The notes: generated by a model not told the origin, from the sequence alone. A stretch of DNA of 64,000 nt from Gonocerus acuteangulatus (GCA_946811695.1 OX328123.1:31027399-31091398), one strand, 5' to 3'. Positions 1-11,945 are shown, counted from the first letter of the stretch. A program made the numbers and translations.

Positions 1-1196
1 GCTGCCAGAAATCCTGAAGGAGGCTGCTTTTGTAGTCTAAACTCAGTGTCAAAAACTGAGGCATTAAAAATGAAATACTCATGTCAATATACTCTGAACA
101 CTAAGGAAGTTCTGACTAGAGATTGATGCTGCATTGAGTACCTTAAATAAGGTTGTAGAAAATTCAATAATTTGTCATTGTAGTAGCAAATAAATAAATT
201 TGGGGACCCTAATTATTGTACATTTTTGTTGTCAATTAATGCCATATAAAGTTTTCAATGTAAAGTATAATCAATTGTTATATCTCAATTGTATTTTAAG
301 AAACCGAAATAGTTAGTCGATGAAAATTTTCTTGTTTTTATTTTCTTGCATTTTAATAGAATGATGATTAATAATGATCCTATGAGTAAAAGACGATTTG
401 TGTATTTTGGGGTATATCTAAAAAAAGGCCGAACAAGTTTATGGAAGTGGATACTCCAAATGCTTTTTCAATTTTTTATGGGAAAGATTATGAAGACATT
501 TTTGGCAAACCAACCTCAGCTGAATAAAAAAAATCATATTTTTCTGAACTTTTGAATAATGAAAGTTGTGCACTTTTAGTATGTTTTTTTTTTCTATTGA
601 TACCTGGGGTAGAGTTTTTGAAATGAAATAAGACTCCACAATTTCTGGAAATCAGCCTTTATGAGCAATTGCTAAATGTCTATTTCTTTGAAATAGCTGT
701 ATAAAATCAGAACCAGACAGAGTTAAGTAGTGGAAAATCAGATTTTACTAAATCAGTGGGGGTGAATAAGTTTGTATACATGTATTCAAATGTATACATG
801 GATTCAAATGACATCCATCAGGAAACTCAATGTTGTATACCAAAGTTTATCTATAATTCTTTGGCATCATCTTAAAAGAAGACACCTACAACATTCATGT
901 TGTCAGTAATCAACAAGACCAATGAGTTATTAATGGAAGTCTTTGAAAAAAGAATATTCTGCTCTGCCCATGGAAGTGTAGTCCTTTACTGTGGGTGATG
1001 CTGCCAGAAATATAACAAACTCAAAACCTAGTGTTAGAACTCAGAGCTCTGCGGATTACTTTATTCAACAAAATGACAATAGACTGGGGATTTGCCAATG
1101 GTTCTCAAGAAGACAGAGGTTCATTCAACATATCTTTATGGAAGCCAACACCAATGATACAACTGGCATAGTATCAAAGACGAGTTGTTTGCTACT
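1..1196. other. Intronic or intergenic DNA, no gene recognised
   Basis: AT-rich sequence with no convincing splice-bounded exon. The 70-codon frame at 991-1203 on the + strand has no recognisable domain. It is cut at its end by the Penelope-like element that begins at 1209, and sequence after 4551 resumes the interrupted site. By position this could be an intron of the syntaxin gene whose last exons lie at 13 and 18.9 kb, but no upstream SNARE-motif exon was found here. Confidence 0.4.
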
Positions 1197-1260
1197 GAAG
1201 TAATAAGGTTGTCATACCTGTCGGTGGAGACCGTCGTCACTGGCATCTGTGCGAGTACTG

Positions 1261-1305
1261 TGGGCGAGCGCTTTCGACGTAAATACGTCATTATCAAGCC
1301 ACTGT
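1261..1305 (-). ncRNA. Degenerate hammerhead-like ribozyme in left PLE terminus
   Basis: Read on the - strand there is a perfect 5-bp stem GACGT/ACGTC with loop ATTT (1289-1276), followed at once by GAAA (1275-1272), then GCGC and TC. This matches hammerhead stem II, the G12-A14 box, a short palindromic stem III and a CUC cleavage triplet. The upstream strand reads CTTGATAAT where CTGANGA is expected, so the core is impaired. GTGG upstream could pair with CCAC downstream as stem I. Hammerheads in PLE terminal repeats are established knowledge; activity of this copy is doubtful. Confidence 0.35.
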
Positions 1306-1572
1306 TAAGTTAGTACTGAACTGTGTTTGTAGTGTCAGAGTATTTATACAGGGTGGAGTACGTTGTTTACTTCTGTTAAAGGTCGTCCAGGTAGTTTGTT
1401 TGTCTGTTCTCTGTGCAGGTGTTCGTTCAGGTAAAGTGTTTGTTGGCTCCGTGGGTCATTGCCGTCTAAGGGTTTCTCAGGTAGTCTGTATTCTGTGCAG
1501 GTGGTCCGTTGTATGTTGATCATGGAAAAATGTGATTTTATGTTTGTCTTTCTTAGTTTTTCTGTTTTTATG

Positions 1573-2434
1573 TTAAGTACGTTGTCGTTTAGTTATTGGA
1601 AGTGATGCTGTGTCTGTCCTTTTTCGTTTGTTTGTTCGTTTAAGTAGTTTGAGTGGTCTGAATATTGTGTCAGAGCTAGTGTTAAGTTGTTCGTTTATAA
1701 TGTTTCCGTTAAAGTATCGTTGTTTGTATATCTCCATGTTTTCTAGTATGTCAAGTCTACGTCCTTTTTGTTGTCTGTGTATGAGTGTCATGCTGTTTTG
1801 TATGTTGCTAGGGTCGTGTGCGTGTTCGTGTAAATGGTTGGCGTAGTTAGAGTCACGTTTGTTCTGTTTAAAAGATCGTATGTGTTCTGTATATCGTGTC
1901 TTTAGTTTTCGTCCTGTTTGTCCGATGTATGTGTGGTCACAAGTGCATGTTAGTTTGTACACTCCGTTTAGGTCGTATTTGTTAGGTCTGTCGATATCGT
2001 TTGTGAGGTTAGTCCGTAAATTGTTATCTGTTTTTAGTGCTGTCTTAAGTCCTTCTTTGTGAAACAAGTTAGTTAGTCGGTATGTTAACGGTCCTGTATA
2101 TGTGAAAGTGCAGCGTCTTGTCGTGACTTCGTCCGTCTGTGTGAGTTTTTTAGTGCTGTTTTGTGTTATAAGTTTGTCGATGGTTGTTCGCCCGTAACCG
2201 TTGTTATGTGCTATGTCGTATATGGTTGATAGTTCCTTGTTGTAGTTCTGTTGGGTCATGGGTGTAGTCTGGAGGCGGTGGATCATGTGTCTAAAGGCTG
2301 AGAGTTTGTGTTGTGTGGGGTGTACGGATGAGGAATGGATTGTTGTGTCGGTCGTAGTAGGTTTTCTGTAGATGCCGTATGTAAGTGAGTTTTCTGTTCT
2401 TGTTATTGTTAGATCGAGAAAGTTTATAGTTTTG
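1573..2434 (-). pseudogene. Inverted 3' half of the PLE RT/GIY-YIG gene
   Basis: This is a mirror copy of the C-terminal part of the adjacent PLE reading frame. The frame is open on the - strand from the junction at 2434 down to the stop at 1573. It carries the thumb region and the GIY-YIG domain (GVYKLTC and YIGQTGRKLKTRY motifs). The part starting at the first internal Met (2286) is identical in protein to the right copy, which points to a single recent retrotransposition event rather than two independent insertions. It lacks the RT palm, has no start of its own and is not expected to make a functional enzyme alone. Confidence 0.85.
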
Positions 2435-2435
2435 T

Positions 2436-4403
2436 AACTTTACTGACGCTGAGGAGCAACTACTAGAAAAAGGACTAAAACACAACTTACCACAGACGAA
2501 CGTACGGAAAACAATAGAAACACACATACTTGACGCAGAAACGGCCATTACATACATTCCCACTGAGAGACAAGAACAAGTACGACACAAGGTAGCAGAC
2601 ATATTAGAACACGCGATAAAACAACGGACAAACCATAAACACTCACACAATGAACACAAAACTATAAAAAGCATTAAAACAAAACTAAAAGATAATGAAC
2701 TAATCCTTACTAAAGCAGACAAAGGAAACGTAACAGTCATAATGACAAAGGAAGACTACATAACTAAAACAAATACATTCATCACTAACACACACTGCAT
2801 TAAACTAAAAACAGACCCAACAGACACTTACCAGAGACAGATAAGAGACACGCTTAAACGAAACCCACACATCATTGACGGACTACAATACAAATACATC
2901 AACATGAACCCGCGACCACCAACGATGAGAGCACAACCAAAAATACACAAACCTGACATACCCATCAGACCCGTCATTAACTATAGGCCAGCACCCGCAT
3001 ACAAACTAGCAAAACACATCACAAACGTACTCAAAGAAACTATTAACCTAACAAACACATACACTATTCGCAATACACAAGACCTAATCACAAGACTACA
3101 GGACACTCACATATCACCCACCATGGTACTAGTTTCATTCGATATAAAGGACTTATACCCTTCCATACCTGTGAACGAGACATTACACATAATACGCAAC
3201 AAACTTACAGAACTATACGACGTAGATTACATTGACCAACTAACTGACGTACTAAAAACAGTACTTTCACAGAACTACTTCCAATTCAACGAACAGATCT
3301 ACAAACCACAGGACGGACTAGGCATGGGCAACCCGACATCTTCAATACTAACGGAAGTATTCTTACAACACTACGAGGACTTAACCATTCCAACACTTAT
3401 GGACAAACACAAGATAAAATTCTACGGTAGATACGTCGACGACACATTTCTCATCATAGAAAACGACACCACAGACGAACTCCTTACAGACCTTAACAAA
3501 ATACACCCAAACATTATCTACACGATGGACAAAGAGCAGGACAAAACTATAAACTTTCTCGATCTAACAATAACAAGAACAGAAAACTCACTTACATACG
3601 GCATCTACAGAAAACCTACTACGACCGACACAACAATCCATTCCTCATCCGTACACCCCACACAACACAAACTCTCAGCCTTTAGACACATGATCCACCG
3701 CCTCCAGACTACACCCATGACCCAACAGAACTACAACAAGGAACTATCAACCATATACGACATAGCACATAACAACGGTTACGGGCGAACAACCATCGAC
3801 AAACTTATAACACAAAACAGCACTAAAAAACTCACACAGACGGACGAAGTCACGACAAGACGCTGCACTTTCACATATACAGGACCGTTAACATACCGAC
3901 TAACTAACTTGTTTCACAAAGAAGGACTTAAGACAGCACTAAAAACAGATAACAATTTACGGACTAACCTCACAAACGATATCGACAGACCTAACAAATA
4001 CGACCTAAACGGAGTGTACAAACTAACATGCACTTGTGACCACACATACATCGGACAAACAGGACGAAAACTAAAGACACGATATACAGAACACATACGA
4101 TCTTTTAAACAGAACAAACGTGACTCTAACTACGCCAACCATTTACACGAACACGCACACGACCCTAGCAACATACAAAACAGCATGACACTCATACACA
4201 GACAACAAAAAGGACGTAGACTTGACATACTAGAAAACATGGAGATATACAAACAACGATACTTTAACGGAAACATTATAAACGAACAACTTAACACTAG
4301 CTCTGACACAATATTCAGACCACTCAAACTACTTAAACGAACAAACAAACGAAAAAGGACAGACACAGCATCACTTCCAATAACTAAACGACAACGTACT
4401 TAA
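2436..4403 (+). CDS. PLE reverse transcriptase with GIY-YIG endonuclease, 5'-truncated
   Basis: The frame stays open upstream of the first Met (2742) back to the inversion junction at about 2435, so the gene is truncated at its 5' end rather than starting at 2742. The upstream part includes the PLE N-terminal signature LTKADKGNVTVIM. RT motifs follow in order: VSFDIKDLYPSIPV (motif A, catalytic Asp), GLGMGNPTSSIL (motif B) and RYVDDTFLI (motif C, the YVDD box), then INFLDLTI. Near the C-terminus are GVYKLTC and YIGQTGRKLKTRY, the two halves of the GIY-YIG nuclease that PLEs use to nick target DNA. All catalytic RT residues are present and no frameshift is seen. The missing N-terminus means this copy is unlikely to be autonomous. 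Confidence 0.95.
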   Translation, partial: NFTDAEEQLLEKGLKHNLPQTNVRKTIETHILDAETAITYIPTERQEQVRHKVADILEHAIKQRTNHKHSHNEHKTIKSIKTKLKDNELILTKADKGNVTVIMTKEDYITKTNTFITNTHCIKLKTDPTDTYQRQIRDTLKRNPHIIDGLQYKYINMNPRPPTMRAQPKIHKPDIPIRPVINYRPAPAYKLAKHITNVLKETINLTNTYTIRNTQDLITRLQDTHISPTMVLVSFDIKDLYPSIPVNETLHIIRNKLTELYDVDYIDQLTDVLKTVLSQNYFQFNEQIYKPQDGLGMGNPTSSILTEVFLQHYEDLTIPTLMDKHKIKFYGRYVDDTFLIIENDTTDELLTDLNKIHPNIIYTMDKEQDKTINFLDLTITRTENSLTYGIYRKPTTTDTTIHSSSVHPTQHKLSAFRHMIHRLQTTPMTQQNYNKELSTIYDIAHNNGYGRTTIDKLITQNSTKKLTQTDEVTTRRCTFTYTGPLTYRLTNLFHKEGLKTALKTDNNLRTNLTNDIDRPNKYDLNGVYKLTCTCDHTYIGQTGRKLKTRYTEHIRSFKQNKRDSNYANHLHEHAHDPSNIQNSMTLIHRQQKGRRLDILENMEIYKQRYFNGNIINEQLNTSSDTIFRPLKLLKRTNKRKRTDTASLPITKRQRT

Positions 4404-4421
4404 CATAAAAACAGAAATGAC

Positions 4422-4465
4422 GTAAATGACGTATTTACGTCGAAAGCGCTCGCCCACAGTACTCG
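4422..4465 (+). ncRNA. Degenerate hammerhead-like ribozyme in right PLE terminus
   Basis: The same 3' core as the left terminus is present: GACGT-ATTT-ACGTC (4428-4441), GAAA (4442-4445), GCGC and TC. The 5' core segment is replaced by AATGACGTAAAT because the adjoining 270 bases were lost. This copy is therefore more broken than the left one. Confidence 0.28.
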
Positions 4466-4551
4466 CACAGATGCCAGTGACGACGGTCTCCACCGACAGG
4501 TATGACAACAGTATATTTACTGGCGGACCTAACCCCTTAGAAGTAATAAGG

Positions 4552-5685
4552 CTTTGAGGCTTTCATAAAAATAACAGGGCTCGGTTCTCAGCCAGAACCA
4601 GCAAGATGGGATTGTTTACAGAGGGATGGGATTGTCATGATGGATGTTACAGAAAGGGTGTCAATGAATTGATAACCCATTGTTAATTGCATTAGCATGC
4701 CATTCACAATTAAAAATACCGATAAAACCATGTCATTTATGGAAGTCGTACTATTGACAATACTTGTTTAATTATTTAAATCTTGGAATGGCCTGCTGGG
4801 TCAATAAGGTAGAGACACTGGCAGTCGATTCCTCAACACTTGCATTTCTACCAACTTAATGATTTCTGTTGTAATATTCATTATTACCCTTGTTCAGAAG
4901 GACACTTGCACTAAACCCACCTTACACTCCCCATCTTCGCTGTCATTTCCCAACTCCTTCCTTTTTCTATCAGTTATAATGTACCCTGTCGAATTACATG
5001 CTCCATTACAGTTGGTCTAAACATCATTTTGTTATTTTTTTTGTTTCAAACAAATTCTATTTTATTTTTTGATTTTGTTTATGAACTTTTGTGTAATTAT
5101 AAGCCTTCATTTAAAATTACACTATTGCATTTATCTCATTCCTATATTTATACACTAAAGAAGTTATTGCTATTCATCAAAAAAGTCTAACAATAATATA
5201 TTTTTCGCTTAAACAAAAAGAGCCTTCATTGTCCTGTCTAGGGATTTCTGATATGCAAGAAATTGCAGGAAAAAAAAGTAACAAAGAAACAGTAAATTAA
5301 AAACTACTTTTCTCTGTGAATAAATTTCAAATATAGTTTTCTTAGATTTCATTCAACTTTTCTGCATAGTGTTTCTCCAGAATTAAAATGTGTATTTAAC
5401 GACAGGACATATCTTTGGCCAAAGTTCACTGCACTGAGTATGATTTATATGCTGAATTGTATTTGTCACAGTTTCATGAATGGCCTATCAAAAATCAAGA
5501 AAGTATAGCATTCAATTTGATTGAGACAGCAGTAGGTTAATAGATCATTTAACTGAAATTCTGCTTCAACTTAATATAGCAAGAAGATAATGAATCTCAA
5601 TGTCAAAGCCAATATTGTGGCTCTGGAGTTCAGAGGCCCTATATCAGGAATACAGCTTTTTCTGTTGAATCTACTTATAAATGTT
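4552..5685. other. AT-rich DNA, no gene recognised
   Basis: The pre-insertion sequence resumes after the PLE target duplication. No exon, tRNA-like box or terminal repeat was recognised. Confidence 0.4.
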
Positions 5686-5945
5686 GGAATTCTTGTTATA
5701 GGCAGAAGGCCAACAAATAATAAGCTCAACTAAACTAGTTTCCCTAACTTTATTTTGTCCTAAATGTTTCGCATACGTTTGGCCCCAATTCAGGGGAACA
5801 TATTGAACAATTTAAAAACTTACAGCCTCAACTTGCTATATTTAGAACATGTTGTCCTGAAGAGGTTCCAAAAGGGTGCAAAACATTTAGGGAAGAAATA
5901 AAGTTAGTGAACTTTTTTTGACCTTCTGCCTATAACTAGAATTCC
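5686..5945. repeat. 260-bp foldback (hairpin) element
   Basis: The two halves are imperfect reverse complements. GGAATTCTTGTTATAGGCAG at the left end pairs with the right end, whose complement reads GGAATTCTAGTTATAGGCAG. Further in, CCTAAATGTTTCGCA pairs with TGCAAAACATTTAGGG. The loop is about 30 bases around 5812. No coding content; MITE-like. Confidence 0.75.
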
Positions 5946-6578
5946 AAAATTTGGGTAAAGAGTCAGCTAAGTATTAATTAAGCTTATTAAAGGCCTATAT
6001 AACCAACCATAGTTATACAAAAAAAAAATCAGCAATAGGAACAATGAACCCATTTTGTTGATCATGAAAATGAACAATTACAAGTCTACATCTCTGAATG
6101 AACTTCCTAAAAGATTTTATTTTGGAACAATTTTAAATGAGATGAATTGTTTCAAACGCACATTTTATTTGTTGCTCATCCAGCATATTTGGAAAAAAAG
6201 TGTAGTGAATTGTTTACTTAACTAGCTAGGCTTAGGGCAGGTATAACATCATGTTAGTCCCCTTATTACAGTTTGTATCAACTGAACAAGTTCCAAAATG
6301 TACTCCCTTTTCAAAAGCAGAAAATAAGGCCATTCCTTTCTTAAGATTTCTTTGATGAAGTGTGTATTCAGAGCACACCCTGTCTCTGAATCCTGACGAT
6401 ATATCTTGGGCTTTTATGACTATTCGTGTGAGAACTCTGAGGGGGTTAAAGATTTGGGGGAAGTTTGAGATATTTAAACATCACATAAGGACAAGTGGCA
6501 TCAGCTTAGCAAAGCACCAGCTGTTTTTTATGATTATTTAAAGACATTCGTTTCTGGGTTGTATGAATTTATAGATAT

Positions 6579-7391
6579 ACTAGCTGAATACCCGTGCTTC
6601 CTCATGGCAGATAAGTATTTTATTGCGTTAAATAATGTATATTCAAAATTAACGCTACTGTTTAATTTTGTGAAGTTTATTATTGCTTGGTTCCCGTCAT
6701 ACTATTTGCTATTCATCAATTGATAAGTAATCAAAGTATAATGTTTTTTGTTGTGCTCCGGACCAGTATCAACAAAGAGATGACCTATAGATAACCCGTT
6801 ATCTATAGGTTACTAGCAATAGAAGTTTAACCCGTACCGGTAGAAATTGATTGTCAATAATAATTGGACGCTAACATTTAAAAATTTGTTTCCAAGATGT
6901 CATTTGGAAACACACATTATATTTGCGAGCATAATCAAGAATTGTTCCGATTATGGATGCTGATGGGTGAGGAGGCTGTGCAAGGGTTCGGGATATTATC
7001 ACCTCGGATGGACCATCACCAGGTAAAGCGTAAACTCTATGAGGGAAAAAATCACAGTCCATTTCTAGAAAATCAAGGTCTGCCATCTTAGTTGAAATTA
7101 ACCGCAATTCAAAATAATACTATGAAATAGATACAGTTCGATAACAGCTATTCTGTTATCGTCCAAGCAACGCATGCTGCCTAGGCTTGCCTGCTCTAAC
7201 TAACTAAAACTTCAAAGCCCTCTAAAAATACTTAAAAATTCGAATATCAAAAAATCCTTTCATAGCGAGTGCCTACATTCTATAGGGAGTGTCCATGCAA
7301 AATTTCAAATTTTTCTGTCGAGTGGTTTGGGTTGGGCGATGATAGGTCAGTGAGTGAGTGAGTGAGTGGTATTTGACAAATATATAGTAGA
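6579..7391 (-). mobile_element. Helitron-like non-autonomous element
   Basis: Read on the - strand the element would start with TCTACTATATA (from 7391) and end with CAGCTAGT (at 6579). This agrees with the Helitron rule of a 5' TC and a 3' CTRRT, with no terminal inverted repeat. Near the 5' end is a (CACT)n run (7349-7367 on the + strand, written GTGA). The middle contains a fragment of the tRNA-headed SINE central domain (ACCTATAGATAACCCG, about 6782). No Rep/helicase frame is present. The class call rests on the ends only. Confidence 0.42.
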
Positions 7392-8259
7392 TGTATATGT
7401 ATTACATATGGGCAGTCATTAAGCACACACGAGTATTTGCAAATGGCTTATATACATCCACTGTCATTAAAGGAAAATCATAACATTTGGAAAGGTTGTA
7501 TCTAGACAAGAAAAAAAAAAAAAGAAAAAAAATAACATATTTTGAGACATTCTTGAGCTGGTGATAAATTCAATGCAGCAAAATTAAGTTCCAACAAAAT
7601 CAGAGTCAGCTAGTTGGTGCCACTATCTTCTGTATTCTTTTATATTTAATAATTACACGAAACAAGCTATAAAATAGTATTGATTAATAGAAAGCTAGGA
7701 ATCTGTAAAAGAACTATCCATTACAATCATGGCAGCTATAGTTTGGAAGATCGGATGAATAAAGTTGTTGATTTTAATTAGCGTTCTTGAAATACATCAT
7801 TCTTTAACAAAAAATTATATTAATAAAAAGTAAATAATATACAGTAATGTATAATATTTAAAGATCATTTTTATATGAATTAGTTTTTATAAAAGAAAAA
7901 CTATAGTTTTCCGTTTAAATTTCATTGGTAAGAAGATTTAAAATAATTGTGTGATAATGAATATACGTTCAAAATGTTGCCAATATAATTAAATCACTTA
8001 AAAACAAAAGACAGATATTCCTGATAAATACATTAGTAATTTTTATTAAGACAGAGTAATAATTTAATAATACAAGCCATAAACTGTATTATTGAATTAT
8101 ATAGATTTTCTTTTTAATCACTTAATGTAAAAGAAATTAAATAGGCAGAATGTTAAGAACAATATAATTAGTCATGTCAATTATTTTATTAAAATCAACT
8201 CTTCATGTTTCACTCTATTCACCAAGAACCAAAATGTCACTACTCTTTAAATGCAGTCC
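7392..8259. other. AT-rich DNA with poly-A/G tract, no gene recognised
   Basis: Low-complexity AT-rich sequence, including an A-rich tract near 7510-7535. No coding or RNA feature was recognised. Confidence 0.35.
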
Positions 8260-8725
8260 AATTGAGGCGTTGTGGATATGAAGGGCGAACTCAACATCCA
8301 GTCAAAAATGTTTTTCCCCGCCATCAGAATCTCGACACTTCAGTGAATCTACTGGTTTAATTTTCATGTTGAGTTCACCATTCTTTCCTTCTCAAAATAC
8401 ACAGATAATGAAAACAAGCTGGCCGGAAACTGCCATAGGAAGGCCAATAGGAAAGGCGAACTCAACACACCACTACCAGTCGGCTGGATGATGATATAAA
8501 TAAAATGCTCTTTTTGTTGAAAGTGAAGCTCACACTAATTACTGATCAATTATTATATAATTTGTTTATTTTATAAATTCATAAACAAACAATGAGACAT
8601 CCCACATCAAAAAAATGTTTTGAATATCTAGTGGAGTTTGCCCTTATGGAAAAAAATATTCAAATGCATTTTCCTGAAAACTTCATTTGGTTGAGTTTGC
8701 CCTTTGTATCCGCAAGGCCTCAATT
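8260..8725. repeat. 466-bp element with 36-bp terminal inverted repeats
   Basis: The left end 8260-8295 and the right end 8690-8725 are inverted repeats matching at 31 of 36 positions, both beginning AATTGAGG and ending in ACTCAAC. The motif GGCGAACTCAAC, or its complement with one or two changes, occurs five times across the element (about 8284, 8370, 8454, 8633 and 8690). No transposase frame is seen, so it looks like a MITE or a foldback element. Confidence 0.7.
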
Positions 8726-11690
8726 ATACAAAAACGAACCTTCCTCTATGTTAGCTGTATAAAAAAACAAGAGCTGATGTTAGTAAAATATTTAACGTGG
8801 TTAATTCTATTTGTTCTATTGACCTGCCTCCAGGCATATATATGATTTGGACAAATTGGATCAGTATAAAATATTTAAATTTGTCGCTTTTCTCTCATCA
8901 TGTTATGCATGTTCAAGCATCGCACATTATTGTCAATGCAGACTTTACTTCTACTCATGTATTTTTGATCATTATCTGATAGAAATCAGTCAAAGTCACA
9001 AGCACACTTTAACAATTTATTCTTTCTGTCTTCTCTATTATTTTGTTTTTTATTTTTTCAAAATGTTAATCGGTTTGTTTTTGTTTTGAATTTTTTTTAA
9101 ACAAAAAATATTCCTTATTTAATTTTTTTACTATTGTTGGTGTTGTTTTTTATTTTAATTTTGGAACATCAGATCCGGAATGAATACGTAATTCGATTGA
9201 GAAGACCCGAAGGTTGCCATCGAAGGTTTGTTTGCTGAGTGTGTTAGCACCCTTCCTCACCAGCATGTTCTAGATATCCCCAGTCGGTCATGCCTAAATG
9301 TGCATTTGAATGTCAATATAATACTTCAGTTGTTGTACAATGTTTGTCTGCCCATTAGAATTTGTTTTATGGCGTTGTAAATAGATAGTTTAATTAATTT
9401 GATGTATATACAATTTTGGTGTTAGCATTTTAAGAATTATTAAACTTATGATATATACATTTTTTTCTGTGTTTTTATTAAAAATATATACAACTTTTTA
9501 AAACTATATTTTTAAGTTAGGTTGATTTTAAAAAAACTCTTATGTACGATTCAGAATTGCAGGACTGTTAAAAAGGAAAGTATTAGGAAATAATTGGTGA
9601 ACTACTCAGTTAACCAATTAAGGATATATTAATTTATCTTGTACTGCCTTGAATAAATTATATCAACCAGAAAACATGGTATATTTATTTCAATGGTTCA
9701 AAATAAAAATAAAAAAAGAATTCCTAATCACAGCATTTTTATTTTCAAAAGTTCACTTCAGAAATTAAAATTATTTTGCTGAGACATCTCTTCTATTTTG
9801 AAATATCCTATTTGAAGAACCTCTGCCAATCTAAAAATACATTGAACTCTGAAATTATTTACACATTTATTTGTTTAAATATTTAATTGATTGTCTCATT
9901 CAAAGCCTCTAAAGAACTAATGGAACATTAACTGAGTTTTTCTGTTTGGTTCCTCACTGAAAATGTCGTCCATGTCAAACAATTGATTATGAAAATCGGA
10001 GCAGCTAACTAGTGAACGAACATATTCGATACATTGACGTTGTAATATACTGAAAAATGGTCCTATTCGATACTTTATTTAAGGCATTAAAGGCTATTCT
10101 AAAGGTGTTAGAGTTTCGACAATTTTCGACAAGCTGTATCATCCACAATCCAAGAGGAAAGTCTCAAATCTGAAAAAAGAGATTGTTCATATTCGATAGT
10201 TTGACATGTTAGGGACGATATGTACTTGCCAGCAGACTGTAGTTCTGTTTCCTGCAGTTGCTGAACAGCGACTCATGAAGCACCCATGGTCCTTCATGAA
10301 GAACTAACAGCCTTTCCTCTTAATAGTCCTATCACCTGTTCAAACACAGCTAGGTTTTGTTAAAATAACAAGTGCTATTTCAATGAGATAGATTTTCTTA
10401 CAAACAATTTTGATAATTATTCTTCAATGAGCAGTTTATACATACTCTAGTCTTATGAAGACTAAAAATATTTTTAAATTTCTGATGAATGACTGTTTAT
10501 TAAAGAGATGTAACTGGGGGTAATACTATTGATTTTTTGGAATTTGGACTGTAATGGATAGAACATAACGAAAAGAAAAATGAAGTTATGATATTAAATA
10601 TGGGTTGTGAGATGCATAATAAAACAATTATTTTAATTAACCTTCATTTCCCCTGGCATTTTGCACCCCTAACTAAATTAATAATTTTCATAAGTGCTTT
10701 TCTTAAATTCCTTTTAGTCAATATTATTATTAATGCAGAGGATATTAAAAGTTAAAAAATAAGTCATTAAATAAAAGACTCAGAAAAATTGTATAATTTT
10801 ATTAATAGAGTTGAGTAAGTGGAAACTGTTTGTTCTATTCTATTTTATGGGCATAAATTGTTTACACATTTCATACAAGGCCTTTGCCTTTGTTTACTAT
10901 ATAGGGCAATAAATAATAATTGATGACTACTTGATAATAACATTGCTCTCGCTTCTGAATCCTTGAAGTAGAATGTTGTTCCTGTGTTGATGTCGCATCA
11001 CTAAATTCTATCCAAGCATGCTTTCATTATTACAATTTTATCTTAATATCAATTCCATATTGTCAATTTTTCCCATGATTATGTTTATTATTTATGTGTC
11101 ATTTTTCCACTTTGCTTCTTTCATGAATGAATTATTTTCTGAGAAAATAAAAAGTTTAGTATAATTTAATATTTTACTCTTCTTTCTCCCTTTGTCTTTA
11201 GTCAATTTTTCAATTAAAAATATTTAATTTACAAGATTTAGAGATGTTGTGATTAAATATTAAAATTGAAGGAATATGAGTATTATTATTTTAAATTCTG
11301 GCTCTGCTAAGCAGAATAATTTATTATATTATATTATTTATTATAATTACCAGAAGTGAATTTATTTATTCTTATATCCATTGTTGTTAAATTATGTTAA
11401 CTGAGCAGAAGTGATAAGATAAACAAGTAATATTTATTTTAAATCAAGGAAGAAAATAAATAAAAAAATGACAAGTCATGCTCTTTTTACATCTTTTTAA
11501 GTGATTTAGTGGCCAACTTAATTTTAAAATATTATTAACGGGACAAGCATTTAGAGCAGTACTTAGTTTTCGTCTTATTGAATACCAGAATAAATGTATA
11601 ATTTAGTTTTCAGAATAATACTAAATGAATATATTGAGAAAGAAAACTATAAAATCAAAAGATTGTGGGAGTGAAATAGAAGTAATGAAT
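8726..11690. other. Long AT-rich intronic stretch, no gene recognised
   Basis: No exon, SINE head or terminal inverted repeat was found in about 3 kb. A short motif TTCGATA recurs between 10027 and 10198, without clear periodicity. Confidence 0.35.
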
Positions 11691-11696
11691 TTGGTA

Positions 11697-11893
11697 CAAG
11701 CCAGATGGTGGTGAGCATTGAGTATTAAAAACTCAGTGTCTAGTGTTGTAGGTTCAATACTAATAAGGATGGTGGCATTTCATTCGAAAAAAGAAAATAC
11801 ATCACTTCTATCTTGGCTATAAAAGGTTTGTAAACTGAAGATAACCCATCGCAAAAATCTTTGTTTTATTAAAGGGGCCTTTAAAATTATTAT
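11697..11893 (+). repeat. Decayed tRNA-headed SINE (family 1)
   Basis: A degenerate tRNA-like head has a B-box remnant TGTAGGTTCAATACT near 11745. It is followed by the family-1 linker (TTCGAAAAAAGAAAA) and a diverged central domain (TTGGCTATAAAAGG, then GATAACCC). More diverged than the copies at 43.2 and 55.8 kb. Confidence 0.55.
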
Positions 11894-11904
11894 AAAATAA
11901 AATG

Positions 11905-11945
11905 TTGGGCGCTAATGACCAAGTTGTAGATGCGCCGTAAAAAAG

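Larger units (their letters stand above)
1209..4539 (+). mobile_element. Penelope-like retroelement with inverted partial copy
   Basis: A 12-bp direct repeat, GAAGTAATAAGG, flanks the element at 1197-1208 and 4540-4551, which marks one insertion event. The left part (1209-2434) is an inverted partial copy of the right part. 1561-2434 is the reverse complement of about 3542-4409, and 1209-1289 is the reverse complement of about 4428-4508. The outer ends are perfect inverted repeats (left TTGTCATACC, right GGTATGACAA). Only the right side carries a further 31-base tail (4509-4539) before the target duplication. Partial inverted copies and a short extra tail are known habits of Penelope-like elements (PLEs). 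The left copy keeps a stretch of about 270 bases (1290-1560) that the right copy has lost. Coding content is RT plus GIY-YIG. Confidence 0.93.

Noticed and set aside
991..1203. 70-codon frame ending at the PLE insertion
   Set aside because: No recognisable domain; possibly relic coding sequence of an older repeat, but unsupported.
5755..5890. Hammerhead-like words (CTGAAGAGG..., GAAACATTTAGG) in the foldback element
   Set aside because: The putative stem II does not pair well, and no NUH triplet with a short stem III follows GAAA/AAAA.
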